A stretch of 64,000 nucleotides of DNA from an uncultured bacterium (GCA_937981985.1 CALJNB010000005.1:124001-188000), one strand, 5' to 3'; positions 34,605-43,904 are shown, numbered from the stretch's first letter. Program-made: numbers and translations. The notes: generated by a model from the sequence alone, not told the origin.

Positions 34605-35938
34605 TGCTTAAAACGAAATTCCTTGAACTCTTAGAACGAACGATTGGGAAAAAATTCGCTGCCAATATCGCGAAATTGCTGTCCGGTGCCGTTCTAGGAA
34701 TGGCGATTGGGTTTTTAGTTACCCCGATATTAGCGCGTTTTTACACGCCTGATGAATTTGGACTTTATGGAATAATTACCGCCTTAGTTGGGACTTTTGC
34801 CGGAATTAGCGCCTTTCGTTATGGCATGGCTATTGTCCTTCCCAAAGATGATTCAGACGCCGCCAATTTAGTTGCATTATCTTTATTAGGAGTGACTTTT
34901 ACGGGAATTTGGACCTGCATTGTTTTTATCGGGGGCGGCGACTTGATTGCACTCGCTTATGAAAAGCCAGAACTTTCGAAGTGGCTGTGGACGGTCCCTT
35001 TACTCATCGTTCTTACGGGAGTTTATGAGAGTTTACGTTTTTGGTCGACGCGAAAACAACGCTTTGGCGCAATGTCGACTATTCTCGTTTCGGCCGCGAT
35101 CGGATCCGCGGCTTCAAAAGTTATCGCAGGTAGTCAGAAATATAATCATTCAGGTCTTATCGTAGGCCAAATAATCGGTCAGGCAGTCGGTACGATTTTA
35201 ATGATAGGTTTGGTGTTCAAGACAAGTGGGAGAAACATACTTGATGCACTTTCCTTTGGTCGTATTAAAGCTATGGGAAAAAAATATATCGATTTTCCTA
35301 AGTATAATGTGCCAGTCACTCTGCTTAATGCACTGGCAAAAAATTTGCCGGTTTTCGGATTGGGTTTTTACTTTCCGAACGCGATTGTGGGATTGTACAG
35401 CATGGCGTTTTTGCTTTTGAAGGCTCCTGTTTTTTTGGTTTCAAATGCACTGCGTCAGGTGTTCTATCAGCGCGCGAGTGAGATCTTTCACGAAAAAGGC
35501 GATCTTTATTCTGAGACGATGAAGTTGACCAAAATCACTTTTGCCGTCGCGATTTTACCTGCTTCTATTTTTGCATTTTTCGCAACTCCTTTATTGGAAA
35601 CCTTTTTGGGCTCAAATTGGACTGAGGCAGGCATTTATGCGTCAGTACTTACACCGTACTTAATGATGATGTTTGTATCTACGCCAGCCGCTTCCCTCTT
35701 TCCTATTCTCAATCTTCAACGCTGGAATTTGATCTGGCAGGTTTTTTCGTTTGGCGGAACGCTGTTGGCGATAACGATTGGTGGTATTACAAAAAAACCG
35801 GTTTTTACCGTCGCGATCTTTTCGGCCGTGGGTACTATCCTCCAAGTCGTGTTGATCTTAGGGATGGCCTACGTCACGAAACGTCCACATTTATGGAAAG
35901 ATAGTTACGAAGAAAAGCCCAAAGACAAGTCGGACTAA
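34604..35938 (+). CDS. Polysaccharide flippase, Wzx/MVF family
   Basis: The protein has 444 residues and 12-14 predicted membrane helices. It resembles the oligosaccharide flippase group (Wzx-like), with the N-terminal signature FAANIAKLLSGAVLGMAIGF and TPDEFGLYGIITALVG (short segments). Such proteins move lipid-linked sugar units to the outer face of the inner membrane. The gene is the last of the operon and is followed by a terminator. The C-terminus is charged (YEEKPKDKSD). No glycosyltransferase gene for an O-unit is nearby in this window; the GT-C enzyme at 26839-29472 is separate. Confidence 0.9.
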   Translation: MLKTKFLELLERTIGKKFAANIAKLLSGAVLGMAIGFLVTPILARFYTPDEFGLYGIITALVGTFAGISAFRYGMAIVLPKDDSDAANLVALSLLGVTFTGIWTCIVFIGGGDLIALAYEKPELSKWLWTVPLLIVLTGVYESLRFWSTRKQRFGAMSTILVSAAIGSAASKVIAGSQKYNHSGLIVGQIIGQAVGTILMIGLVFKTSGRNILDALSFGRIKAMGKKYIDFPKYNVPVTLLNALAKNLPVFGLGFYFPNAIVGLYSMAFLLLKAPVFLVSNALRQVFYQRASEIFHEKGDLYSETMKLTKITFAVAILPASIFAFFATPLLETFLGSNWTEAGIYASVLTPYLMMMFVSTPAASLFPILNLQRWNLIWQVFSFGGTLLAITIGGITKKPVFTVAIFSAVGTILQVVLILGMAYVTKRPHLWKDSYEEKPKDKSD

Positions 35939-35972
35939 TTTGGAAACTGCAAAAAAGAAGGGGACGAAGGCC

Positions 35973-36010
35973 AAAAAAAAGCAACGCATAAGACGTTGCT
36001 TTGTTTTTTA
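35973..36010. terminator. Bidirectional intrinsic terminator
   Basis: The stem GCAACG (35981-35986) pairs with CGTTGC (35994-35999) around a 7-base loop. A run of A (35973-35980) precedes it and TTTGTTTTTT follows. It works for both the flippase operon (plus) and the large surface protein gene (minus), which converge here. Confidence 0.85.
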
Positions 36011-36023
36011 TAAATAAGGGGTT

Positions 36024-39000
36024 CTACTTCTTGTTACGTCTTCGAAATCCGAAGAATGCGAGTAGAAGTATCCAGCTTGCATCAGTCGGAAAATCCGATG
36101 TTGAAGAACAAAGACAGCCTGAACCATGAAGCTCCGACGTTAAATCGCTATCGGAGGTGTCTGTTCCAATATCGCTAGTTGGCGCCATATCTGAGTCGCT
36201 AAGATCGCTGCCCGAGTCTGGTTTTGGAGAAACATCATTTGAAACATCATTTGCAACATCGTTTGATACATCACCTGATGCGTCCGCATTTCCCATATCA
36301 GAGTCTGGGTCCATTTGAGTCGGACATTCGATTCCCGAGATAATCCATTCCTGAGGATCACTGTCGAACGCGCCATTAGATACCACCACTTGGAAACGGA
36401 ACAGTGTCGGCATTTCCATTACGGACGGCAGCGTGAGTACCAAGGTTGAGTTAGTAGTGATGACGTTTGTGAGAACGTCAGGTCCGGCCAATTGAGTCCA
36501 ATTGTAGGTGATAGCTAATCCATTTGGATCCAGTGACGCGCTCGCATCAAGCGTTAGCTCTTCTTCACAATTACCGCTGGTGGGTCCGCCTATGACCGCA
36601 GTTGGTTTACCTGTTATGCAAACACCCGGCGTGACGCCATCTGAGGTACAATTAGCTCCTGTTTCGCACTGTGTTTGATCTAAACAAGCAGTGAAACATG
36701 TGTCTTGTGCGGTGTCACAAAGATAAGAACCGCAATCAGAAACAGGTTGTAAGATACAACCTCCATTACCATCGCAGTCTGAAGTTTGAGTACCTGTTTG
36801 GGTCGGGTTACAGGTTGTTGGAGAACAACTCGTTCCCGCTGCGATGTCGCTGAAACTCGTCGTTGATTGCGATGAGTCGCAAACGCGACAAACGCTTGCG
36901 GGGTCGCTCATTCCGTCAGCAATACAGGTTTGCGCAATACTACAGAAACCTGGATTTACCACGGCCATGCAACTCCCAAGTTGGCAGCTCTCGACAGTAC
37001 AAGTGACGCCGTCATCGCATGGGGTATTGTCGGGTAGTGTGGAGGAAAGACATGCTCCGTCTGCGGCGTTGCAGAAATTATTTGTGCATTCGTTCCCATC
37101 GTCACAATCTTTTGCAGTACCTGGCGTACAGTTGCCAGCTTGGCAAGTCGCATTTACGGTACAAAGGTCACCGTCATCGCACATTGAACCATTTGAAGCG
37201 GGTGTGTTGATGCAACCAGAACTAGAATTGCAACTATCTATTGTGCAATCGTTTCCATCGTTGCAATCCACAGCTACCGGTTGTGCGCAGGTTCCGGCCT
37301 GACAGGTCGTGTTAACGGTACACGCATCGCCATCATCGCAGGCTGATCCGTCCGGGGACGGAGCAGACGAACACATTCCCGTAGCCATATCGCAAACACC
37401 GGCTGAACATGGTCCGTCTAACGAAGAACAATCCACCGGATTTGTCGCGTTACAAATACCGCCAACACCACAGGTTCCAACAGAACAAAGGTCATTGGTG
37501 TTACAGGGGGTATCGATCGGTTCGAGGCTTGCAACCAAACATTGGTCGGTGTTTTCGTTACAGGTTACGCTGGCAACACATGGGCCATCCAAATTCGAGC
37601 AATCTCTTGGAGCTCCAGAACATTGACCGACGGCATCGCAGGTTTCGCCAGTAGTACAAAAGAGCCCATCGTCACAGGCCGCACCTGCTGTTGCCGCCGT
37701 GAACGAGGTTTTACTGACTAGCGGATTACACTGCATACAAGGCGCCGATGGGTCTGAAGCGCCGGCCGGATAACACGTGTTATCGATGAAGCAGCTATTC
37801 GAATCAATCGGGTGCGTACAAACACCGTTTGAGCAAAGATCGGCAGTACAAGAATCACCGTCGTCAGCACAACTATTTCCGTCCTCAGGTGCTGTGAGGA
37901 AGAGACAGCCTGTGGCAGGGTTGCAAGACTCGTCCGTACAAGGATTGTTATCGTTACATGTTTCAACTGCTCCACCACATACTCCTAATTGACAAACATC
38001 GTTGTTGGTACATTTGTTGTCATCGTCGCACGACGTTCCGTCCGCAACTCCGGTGTAACTCGTTGTGACTGTGTCAGGGTCGCAAATTTCGCAAGGATTG
38101 AGCGGATTAATATCGCCGGGAGCAACGACCATCCCGCCAATGAGGCAAGTTCTGGAACCATGGTAAACGTAAGCGTTGCCGAGGGGGGAGGTTGGCAAGT
38201 CATCAGTACCAAAAGCCCCAACGAAAACATCTTCGAATCCGTCTCCGTTGACATCACCAGCTGAACCGCCGTTCCACCCATAATTTGAATTTGCGTTTGC
38301 ACCTTCTGTTTCACTCCACAATGGTGTTGTTGCCGGAGTACCGCTTGCGTTAAAATAGATAAATACAGCACCTTCGGTTAATCCTGCGGAAAAAATATGT
38401 TTTTCTGCGGTTACCAAAATATCACCAAAACCATTATTATCGGCATCAAGAATATCAACATCACGCCCAAATTTTGCATTAGCGTCGCCATCGACAGACC
38501 ATACTGGCGTGGTGGACATGAGTCCTGCGTTGGAATTACCGACGTATAACTTTGCCGTTCCGATGCCGCCACTCTCGGCGTGATAACCACCGATTACGAG
38601 ATCGTCTAAACCGTCGTTATTAGCTTCTCCAACACCGGTTCCAAACCCAAAGCGGTTATCTTTGGAGTTACCTTCGACCGTCCATCCCGCTGTTGTAATT
38701 CCGCCAGCGGCGCCGAAGTAAATAGATACGCGTCCTCGCCGGGCTGAACCTCCGAGCGAAAGTCTGGATTGACCTACAACCAAATCATCACAGGCGTTTA
38801 CGCCGACCGAATCTCCATTAAAATTTCCGCTCTCCAAAGAGTCCCCAAAATAGGTTTCCGAAGCTGGTGCATCTAATTGTAGTGGCGCGGCGCCGTCAAA
38901 AAGTTGGGCGGAGGCATCACCGTTATATACGAGAACGCGTCCCCAATCATTACCTGCGCCAGGCCCGTCGTAGAGATGACCCGCTACAGCTAGATCGGTA

Positions 39001-40229
39001 CGTCCATCACAGTTAAAATCTCCCGCTGTGATGTTAGCTCCGAAGGCCTCGATATTGGGTAGTCCTAAAGGAGCCGGTGGTACGGCTGTGAATACAGGTA
39101 TTGTTGATGGTATCGCACCGCCGAGATAGACGTAGGCTCGTCCTTCGAAAGCGCCGGCGAGTTCTGCGCCGACTGCGAAATCGTCGAAACCATCGTTGTT
39201 GATGTCTCCGATACCGACGACCTCAACCCCAAATTTGGCGAAATTAGCGCCACCTTCGACGGCCCAAAGTGCTGTCGCCGAAATACCCGATGGGGAGCCC
39301 GGGAAGATTAAAGCTCTTCCCTCCTGGTTGTTCCCGCCTGTGTATTCAAATTCCCCGACAATAATATCATCAAATCCGTCGTTGTTCACATCACCTGCAC
39401 CATCGACAGCGATACCAAATTCTGTTCCTGGATCGGTCGCTGTTAATGTCGTATTCGGGGTATTTGCAAGGGGATCAATTACGATCGGATAGGTTGCGTT
39501 TGTATCATCAACTTCGTAAATAATGTTACCATCTTCTAATCGCATCAAAGACGCTAGCGTGTTTCCCTTCGCATCGTGGGTGTATAGGTTTGACCAGTTG
39601 AAAACGATCTCGCCGTTGTGAGAAACGCTAACGGAGTCCTTTTTCGTTGATAGTTCGTATTCAAAGGTATCGGGTAGGGAAAAGGCAACGTGCAATTTAC
39701 CTTCACCCGGCGGACGGTCGTTAACAGTAATGAATTGTTCGAGCCCCGATGTCCGGTGTTCGTATTCGACGTCGAGAAGCTGATGATTCATGACGACACG
39801 TTTTCCGGAAAGTGTGGTGCCAAGCATTGGCAAAGGGCTGATTGCGTTGCGTCCAATTCCTTGGAAACGCGTTTCGTAGTTCCAGGCCGCCGAGGATAAT
39901 GTTCCGTCCGTATAAGACGGGGTTGGGAAAATTGACAATGTTCCGTCTGATTTGAGAAGCACGTTTCCCAAACGCAAAACGGTAGCGGACAGTCCGGCTG
40001 GACGAATATCAAATCCACGCGAGAGTTGCTTATCGCTTAGGTCTTTAAAGTTTACGAAATCATTTTTAACGGTTTTCGTTGTCTTCGGGGCAATGGTTTT
40101 CTGATCACTGGGCGTGGCTGCTTTTTTAATTCCGCTCGATTGCGTTTGCTCAACGACGGGATCGTCTGAGCATCCTGAAAAAATGCCTAAAGCCGAAAGG
40201 AACAAAATTGTTTTCTTTGATATTTGCAC
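36024..40229 (-). CDS. Large FG-GAP and cysteine-rich surface lipoprotein with MYXO-CTERM-like tail
   Basis: The start is GTG 40229, supported by GAGGA five bases before it. The 1401-residue protein begins with a lipoprotein signal (MQISKKTILFLSALGIFSGC). After a variable region (residues 25-250) come about seven FG-GAP repeats (e.g. DVNNDGFDDIIVGE, DINNDGFDDFAVGAEL, DADNNGFGDILVTAE), each with a Ca2+-binding D-x-N/D-x-D-G-x-x-D loop, forming an integrin-like propeller (about 255-700). Many repeats of the C-D-D-G-D-x-C-T type follow (about 710-1260), then an Ig-like domain, an Asp/Ser-rich linker, and a C-terminal GSGCLC + hydrophobic helix WILLLAFFGF + RRRNKK. It is secreted and surface-linked; adhesion is likely. 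Confidence 0.93.
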   Translation of the reverse strand: MQISKKTILFLSALGIFSGCSDDPVVEQTQSSGIKKAATPSDQKTIAPKTTKTVKNDFVNFKDLSDKQLSRGFDIRPAGLSATVLRLGNVLLKSDGTLSIFPTPSYTDGTLSSAAWNYETRFQGIGRNAISPLPMLGTTLSGKRVVMNHQLLDVEYEHRTSGLEQFITVNDRPPGEGKLHVAFSLPDTFEYELSTKKDSVSVSHNGEIVFNWSNLYTHDAKGNTLASLMRLEDGNIIYEVDDTNATYPIVIDPLANTPNTTLTATDPGTEFGIAVDGAGDVNNDGFDDIIVGEFEYTGGNNQEGRALIFPGSPSGISATALWAVEGGANFAKFGVEVVGIGDINNDGFDDFAVGAELAGAFEGRAYVYLGGAIPSTIPVFTAVPPAPLGLPNIEAFGANITAGDFNCDGRTDLAVAGHLYDGPGAGNDWGRVLVYNGDASAQLFDGAAPLQLDAPASETYFGDSLESGNFNGDSVGVNACDDLVVGQSRLSLGGSARRGRVSIYFGAAGGITTAGWTVEGNSKDNRFGFGTGVGEANNDGLDDLVIGGYHAESGGIGTAKLYVGNSNAGLMSTTPVWSVDGDANAKFGRDVDILDADNNGFGDILVTAEKHIFSAGLTEGAVFIYFNASGTPATTPLWSETEGANANSNYGWNGGSAGDVNGDGFEDVFVGAFGTDDLPTSPLGNAYVYHGSRTCLIGGMVVAPGDINPLNPCEICDPDTVTTSYTGVADGTSCDDDNKCTNNDVCQLGVCGGAVETCNDNNPCTDESCNPATGCLFLTAPEDGNSCADDGDSCTADLCSNGVCTHPIDSNSCFIDNTCYPAGASDPSAPCMQCNPLVSKTSFTAATAGAACDDGLFCTTGETCDAVGQCSGAPRDCSNLDGPCVASVTCNENTDQCLVASLEPIDTPCNTNDLCSVGTCGVGGICNATNPVDCSSLDGPCSAGVCDMATGMCSSAPSPDGSACDDGDACTVNTTCQAGTCAQPVAVDCNDGNDCTIDSCNSSSGCINTPASNGSMCDDGDLCTVNATCQAGNCTPGTAKDCDDGNECTNNFCNAADGACLSSTLPDNTPCDDGVTCTVESCQLGSCMAVVNPGFCSIAQTCIADGMSDPASVCRVCDSSQSTTSFSDIAAGTSCSPTTCNPTQTGTQTSDCDGNGGCILQPVSDCGSYLCDTAQDTCFTACLDQTQCETGANCTSDGVTPGVCITGKPTAVIGGPTSGNCEEELTLDASASLDPNGLAITYNWTQLAGPDVLTNVITTNSTLVLTLPSVMEMPTLFRFQVVVSNGAFDSDPQEWIISGIECPTQMDPDSDMGNADASGDVSNDVANDVSNDVSPKPDSGSDLSDSDMAPTSDIGTDTSDSDLTSELHGSGCLCSSTSDFPTDASWILLLAFFGFRRRNKK

Positions 40230-40306
40230 GAAATCCTCTTTGATTTACATATTGTATTTAGTTGATAGAAGATTGCGTAAATTCGCTCGTTTTTACAAGG
40301 AATATT

Positions 40307-41914
40307 GTGGCTGATTTTTGTGCAAAAATTGGGGTAAAAGACACCAAGGTTATTGTTGATGAGAATCAAAACTGTTCGGTCTGCGTCGAGGATAAAGCGT
40401 GGTGGGTTCTACAGATTGGTGAAGCTGCATCCGAAGAATTGCCGATTATCGAATCTTTCGTCCGAGACCCGCTGAACGCCGGTCATCATCTAAAAAGAGA
40501 TTGCGCTTACGTCGCTTTACGCAAGTGCGATAACACGCTCTTTGTTGTACGCGATCCCTTTGGATTTATTCCGATCCGTTACTCAAGGACTGCAAAAGGA
40601 TGGGTGGTGTGGACGGGGCCAACCCTTCCACATGAGGTTCATCAACGAGTCAATTATGAGCGATTGGCAGGTTTTGTAGCTCATCGTCCGGATCGACTTG
40701 AAGAGGGGTATTTTATCGGTGTGAATCGTGTCCTTCCCGGTCATTGCATGCGGTTTACTCATTCGTCGGTATTTAAACACCGCTACTACAAGCCCGATGC
40801 GACCTATTCCGATAAATCGCTAGATGTTCTTTGCGCCGATTTTCTTGAAGCTTTATTTTCAACGATTCCCGAATCGGCAAACCTTTTGGCGTTAAGTGGG
40901 GGATTGGATTCAAGCGCGATACTAGCCGGGATGTCTCAATGTAAAACTTATACGATGTTTTCGGGTCAATTTAAGTCCGCTGACGAACGTCGTGAAGTTG
41001 CATCCTTATCGGCGTTTTTTGGCGTTGAGAATACCTTATTCGATGTCGACAATAACAAGCTTTGGACCGAGGTTCGTCAGTTCAACGATAGCAATTATAA
41101 GGGATATGGCCCCATTTTCCATCCTCCGGTTTTCGGTGAACGAGCCTTTTTTTCGTCGATGCTCAAAGGCGCAGAGGGACCTATTATTACCGGAATCGGG
41201 GGCGATAATGCCTTAGATGTATCACCCAATTTGGTGGCCCGTAGGTTACTTCAAACAAAAAATATGCTTGGAGTCGCTTCTCTTTGGAAGAAATATCCTG
41301 ATGTTGTTAAGCACCAGATGTTTTCTACTCCGCTTCGTCGTTTGCTCCCCACTTCTGTGACGCCATCAGGCAATATTCGGGATGATTTTCCATGGATGAG
41401 TTACCCTCTAAAAAATGCAGAAGTATTCAGCCAACATTGGGGTGAAGCCCGTCGCGATAGGATTTTGTCGTGGTCGTGGGAACAAGTTACTCGGCTTTTG
41501 GATTCGCACGGACGTTCCATCGGACGCGCGATTTTAAGCCCCTGGATGTCATCGGCGGTTTGGAATATTCTCATCAAAGTTCCCCCTGAGTTGCTCTTTC
41601 ACGGCGACCGACACAAAGGGTTTCTTCGGCACGCGATGAACGGTATTTTGCCAGAAAATATTCGGACCTCAGGTAAATCTAAACATTTCGGTAAACCTAC
41701 TGAATCTCAATTTCTACAATTTCAAGACGAGATTATAGGTCTTTTTGAAGGTAGCGTTTTAGCTCGTAATAAGATGATCGAGGTTAATCGATTTACACAA
41801 TTCTTCGAACAACAAATTGTGGATATTCGAGATAACTTGGAGAACGATCAGGCTGCGCCGACAATGCTTGTTTGGCCCACAATTGCGGCTGAAATCTGGT
41901 TAAAGAATAACTAG
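40307..41914 (+). CDS. Asparagine synthetase-like protein lacking the glutaminase cysteine
   Basis: The GTG at 40307 is preferred as start (AAGGA five bases before); an in-frame TTG lies at 40262. The protein has about 535 residues. The N-terminal domain keeps the glutamine-amidotransferase fold (DPFGFIPIRYSR, RVLPGHCMRF) but lacks the Cys1/Cys2 that cleaves glutamine. The synthetase domain has the PPi loop LSGGLDSSAILAG (about residues 196-208), DERREVA and GIGGDNALDV, so ATP-dependent adenylation is still likely. It resembles beta-lactam synthetases and lasso-peptide cyclases as well as asparagine synthetases. It is divergent from the FG-GAP gene. No biosynthetic partner is visible. Confidence 0.85.
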   Translation: MADFCAKIGVKDTKVIVDENQNCSVCVEDKAWWVLQIGEAASEELPIIESFVRDPLNAGHHLKRDCAYVALRKCDNTLFVVRDPFGFIPIRYSRTAKGWVVWTGPTLPHEVHQRVNYERLAGFVAHRPDRLEEGYFIGVNRVLPGHCMRFTHSSVFKHRYYKPDATYSDKSLDVLCADFLEALFSTIPESANLLALSGGLDSSAILAGMSQCKTYTMFSGQFKSADERREVASLSAFFGVENTLFDVDNNKLWTEVRQFNDSNYKGYGPIFHPPVFGERAFFSSMLKGAEGPIITGIGGDNALDVSPNLVARRLLQTKNMLGVASLWKKYPDVVKHQMFSTPLRRLLPTSVTPSGNIRDDFPWMSYPLKNAEVFSQHWGEARRDRILSWSWEQVTRLLDSHGRSIGRAILSPWMSSAVWNILIKVPPELLFHGDRHKGFLRHAMNGILPENIRTSGKSKHFGKPTESQFLQFQDEIIGLFEGSVLARNKMIEVNRFTQFFEQQIVDIRDNLENDQAAPTMLVWPTIAAEIWLKNN

Positions 41915-41945
41915 GTGTTGAAACAGAATTGGAATTTTGGGGTGT

Positions 41946-42662
41946 TTAGTATTCAGTTTCGTAGTCGAAATAACTGTCTTCGTCGGTAAGCGAGACATTG
42001 ATCGCTTTCGGGTATTTCTTTCCATCGTTTCCACCGAATTGAAAGACGACAGGGATAATTTCACCCAGAACGTAACCGGGCAATCGAGCGCGAAGTTCGT
42101 CGTCGACTACATTTGCGATGTGGAAAAAGTACTTTCGATTCTCTTCATTTTGAACGAAACCGAATCCCTTATCTGTGAAATAAGCGATAATTCTACCGTC
42201 GAGTTCATCACCTATTGCGGTATCTCCATCGACGAGCATATTTTCTAGGCGTTGCACGGACTCATCGAGATCGAAAACCACAAACGAACAATCTTCTTGG
42301 ATTTTCACACCCAAGGCTTTTGAGTTTTGGTATTTTCGATCAAAAAGTACGGACAGACAGACGGCGAAGGCGACCAAAATTGCAGCTTCGGCTTCGACGT
42401 CTTCGTGGATTTCGATATAGACGGATTTTAGTACAATGCCTCGTTTTGAAGCAGTCGAAAATTTACTAATGGCATCAAAATCGTCCGGCGTGGAGGAAAC
42501 ACAAACCCCCAAATTTATATGCGCAGGAATATCTTCCATCCCGTTGATGATGAAATCGAGATTGTAAGTGTCTTTGTATTTCGCGCTGGCGCTGAGCATC
42601 GCTCCGGCACTCTCAAAGCGTTCTCGTAATTGCGCAGTCAAATCTGCTTGCGAGCTAGCCAT
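41946..42662 (-). CDS. Unknown N-terminal domain fused to a cold-shock domain
   Basis: The 238-residue protein has a C-terminal cold-shock-like OB fold (about 152-220). The RNP-1 element appears as DKGFGFVQNEE and RNP-2 as YFFHIANVV, followed by GKKYPKAINVSL. The first 145 residues (with LDFIINGMEDIPAHINLGV and VEAEAAILVAFAVCLSVLF) form an unassigned alpha/beta domain. An RNA-binding role is inferred from the OB fold. A promoter-like pair upstream (42735-42762) has a 16-base spacer, leaving a leader of about 70 bases. Confidence 0.8.
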   Translation of the reverse strand: MASSQADLTAQLRERFESAGAMLSASAKYKDTYNLDFIINGMEDIPAHINLGVCVSSTPDDFDAISKFSTASKRGIVLKSVYIEIHEDVEAEAAILVAFAVCLSVLFDRKYQNSKALGVKIQEDCSFVVFDLDESVQRLENMLVDGDTAIGDELDGRIIAYFTDKGFGFVQNEENRKYFFHIANVVDDELRARLPGYVLGEIIPVVFQFGGNDGKKYPKAINVSLTDEDSYFDYETEY

Positions 42663-42734
42663 TTTATTTCCTAAAAATAATTCGCGACAATGCGCGTTAA
42701 TAAAATCAGTCAGTCAATTTATAGACATATCATA

Positions 42735-42762
42735 TTTATACACCGCCAAGTTTTCTTGTCAA
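42735..42762 (-). promoter_or_regulatory. Sigma70 promoter of the cold-shock-domain gene
   Basis: On the minus strand TTGACA (42762-42757) and TATAAA (42740-42735) are 16 bases apart. The -35 hexamer is perfect and the -10 has 5 of 6 consensus bases. A leader of about 70 bases separates it from the ATG at 42662. Confidence 0.65.
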
Positions 42763-42801
42763 CCGGACTCGGTAAGCCCGCCCATAAAAGGGGAATTTGA
42801 G

Positions 42802-43218
42802 CTATTCGGTTTTTGTGATTACTAAATCAACTTTTTCGAAACCGGCATTTTTAATCGTGTCTAATGTCTCGACGACTTTTCCATGTTCGGCCGAGGTATC
42901 GCCTTTTAATAATATTGACGCATCGGGTCGTAAGGCCTTCAACGACTTTAGTTTTTCATCCAGGCTACTCCCGTTGACTTCAAAATCGGCTTCTAACTCG
43001 ATTTCGCCGTTTTCGGTAACAAAAAGGATCACCTTGGTCCCCTCGCCGACCTCAGTCCCGGTAACACCTTGCGGAAGATTGATTGGAATTTTGCGTTGCT
43101 GCTCTTGGGTGAAAGAGGTTGTAATCAAGAAAAAGATTAACAACAAAAATACCACATCGATCAGCGGCATGAGATCTAGGGTTAGATCGGGGCGCCGTTT
43201 GGTCTTTCGGAAATTCAT
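42802..43218 (-). CDS. exbD: ExbD/TolR-family biopolymer transport protein
   Basis: The 138-residue protein has a short cytoplasmic start (MNFRKTKRRPDLTLDLMPLI in total), a single membrane helix (DVVFLLLIFFLITTSF) with the essential membrane aspartate, and a periplasmic domain of the TolR/ExbD fold ending in KVDLVITKTE. It works with ExbB to use proton flow to energise outer-membrane processes. Its ATG overlaps the ExbB stop (ATGA). Whether it is ExbD or TolR cannot be told without partners such as TonB or TolA, which are not in the window. Confidence 0.93.
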   Translation of the reverse strand: MNFRKTKRRPDLTLDLMPLIDVVFLLLIFFLITTSFTQEQQRKIPINLPQGVTGTEVGEGTKVILFVTENGEIELEADFEVNGSSLDEKLKSLKALRPDASILLKGDTSAEHGKVVETLDTIKNAGFEKVDLVITKTE

Positions 43219-43901
43219 TCAGACTCACTCGACGCGAGACCTGACGTATCCCTGGAAAGAGAGCTTGGCGATTGCTCCTCGGGTACCATGTATTCCGCTG
43301 CGCTCAAACTCAGATCCACCATTTCAATCGAGAAGCGATCGATGCGTCCTTCAATATATCGATAAGCGAGATACGTTGGAATTGCGACCGTCAGCCCAGC
43401 AGCGGTTGTGATCAGCGCCTCCCAGATTCCATTGGCGAGTCCGCCGGGATCTGAGCCAGTGCCAGCGGCGGCTTGGGCGACAACTCTTTGGAAGACAGTG
43501 ATCATTCCCGTCACGGTACCCAAAAGACCCAATAGTGGTGAAATGGTTGCGATGGCGCCAATTGCGCCGAGAAAGCGCTCCATAAAATGGATCTCTCTTT
43601 GACCGGCTTCTTCCATTACCTCTTTAATGATCGATCGATCTCGTCCAGCATAACGTAATCCGGCAAGAAGAATTTCAGCAAGATGCGAGTCGTTACCTTC
43701 ACACATGGCCTCGGCTTCTTGGAAACGTCGTTCTTTGATATGTTTTGAAATCAGCTCGAAGAAGCGCTCGGGAATGACTTTGCTTCTTTGTAAGCTCCAC
43801 ATTCGCTCAAAAAAGAGACCCAACGCGATGATTGAACAAATACCGATAGGTATCATCAACCAACCACCTTTGGATAAGAACAAATAGACTTCTTGGATCA
43901 T
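43215..43901 (-). CDS. exbB: ExbB/TolQ/MotA-family proton channel protein
   Basis: The protein has 228 residues. The first membrane helix (GGWLMIPIGICSIIALGLFF) is followed by a cytoplasmic helical loop, then two C-terminal helices. The channel segment has LGAIGAIATISPLLGLLGTV, then TGMITVF, and the last helix is ALITTAAGLTVAIPTYLAY. These are the family hallmarks. It forms the ring around ExbD. It starts 3 bases after the stop of the small membrane gene at 43905. Confidence 0.93.
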   Translation of the reverse strand: MIQEVYLFLSKGGWLMIPIGICSIIALGLFFERMWSLQRSKVIPERFFELISKHIKERRFQEAEAMCEGNDSHLAEILLAGLRYAGRDRSIIKEVMEEAGQREIHFMERFLGAIGAIATISPLLGLLGTVTGMITVFQRVVAQAAAGTGSDPGGLANGIWEALITTAAGLTVAIPTYLAYRYIEGRIDRFSIEMVDLSLSAAEYMVPEEQSPSSLSRDTSGLASSESE

Positions 43902-43904
43902 AAA

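Noticed and set aside
37309-37626. Plus-strand reading frames inside the large FG-GAP/Cys-rich gene
   Set aside because: They lie antisense to strongly repetitive codons of 36024-40229 and owe their openness to that repetition. The minus-strand frame has a signal peptide, known repeats and a sorting tail.
40307-41914. Lasso-peptide biosynthesis gene cluster
   Set aside because: The synthetase resembles McjC, but no B1/B2 protease gene, precursor peptide or ABC exporter is found next to it.
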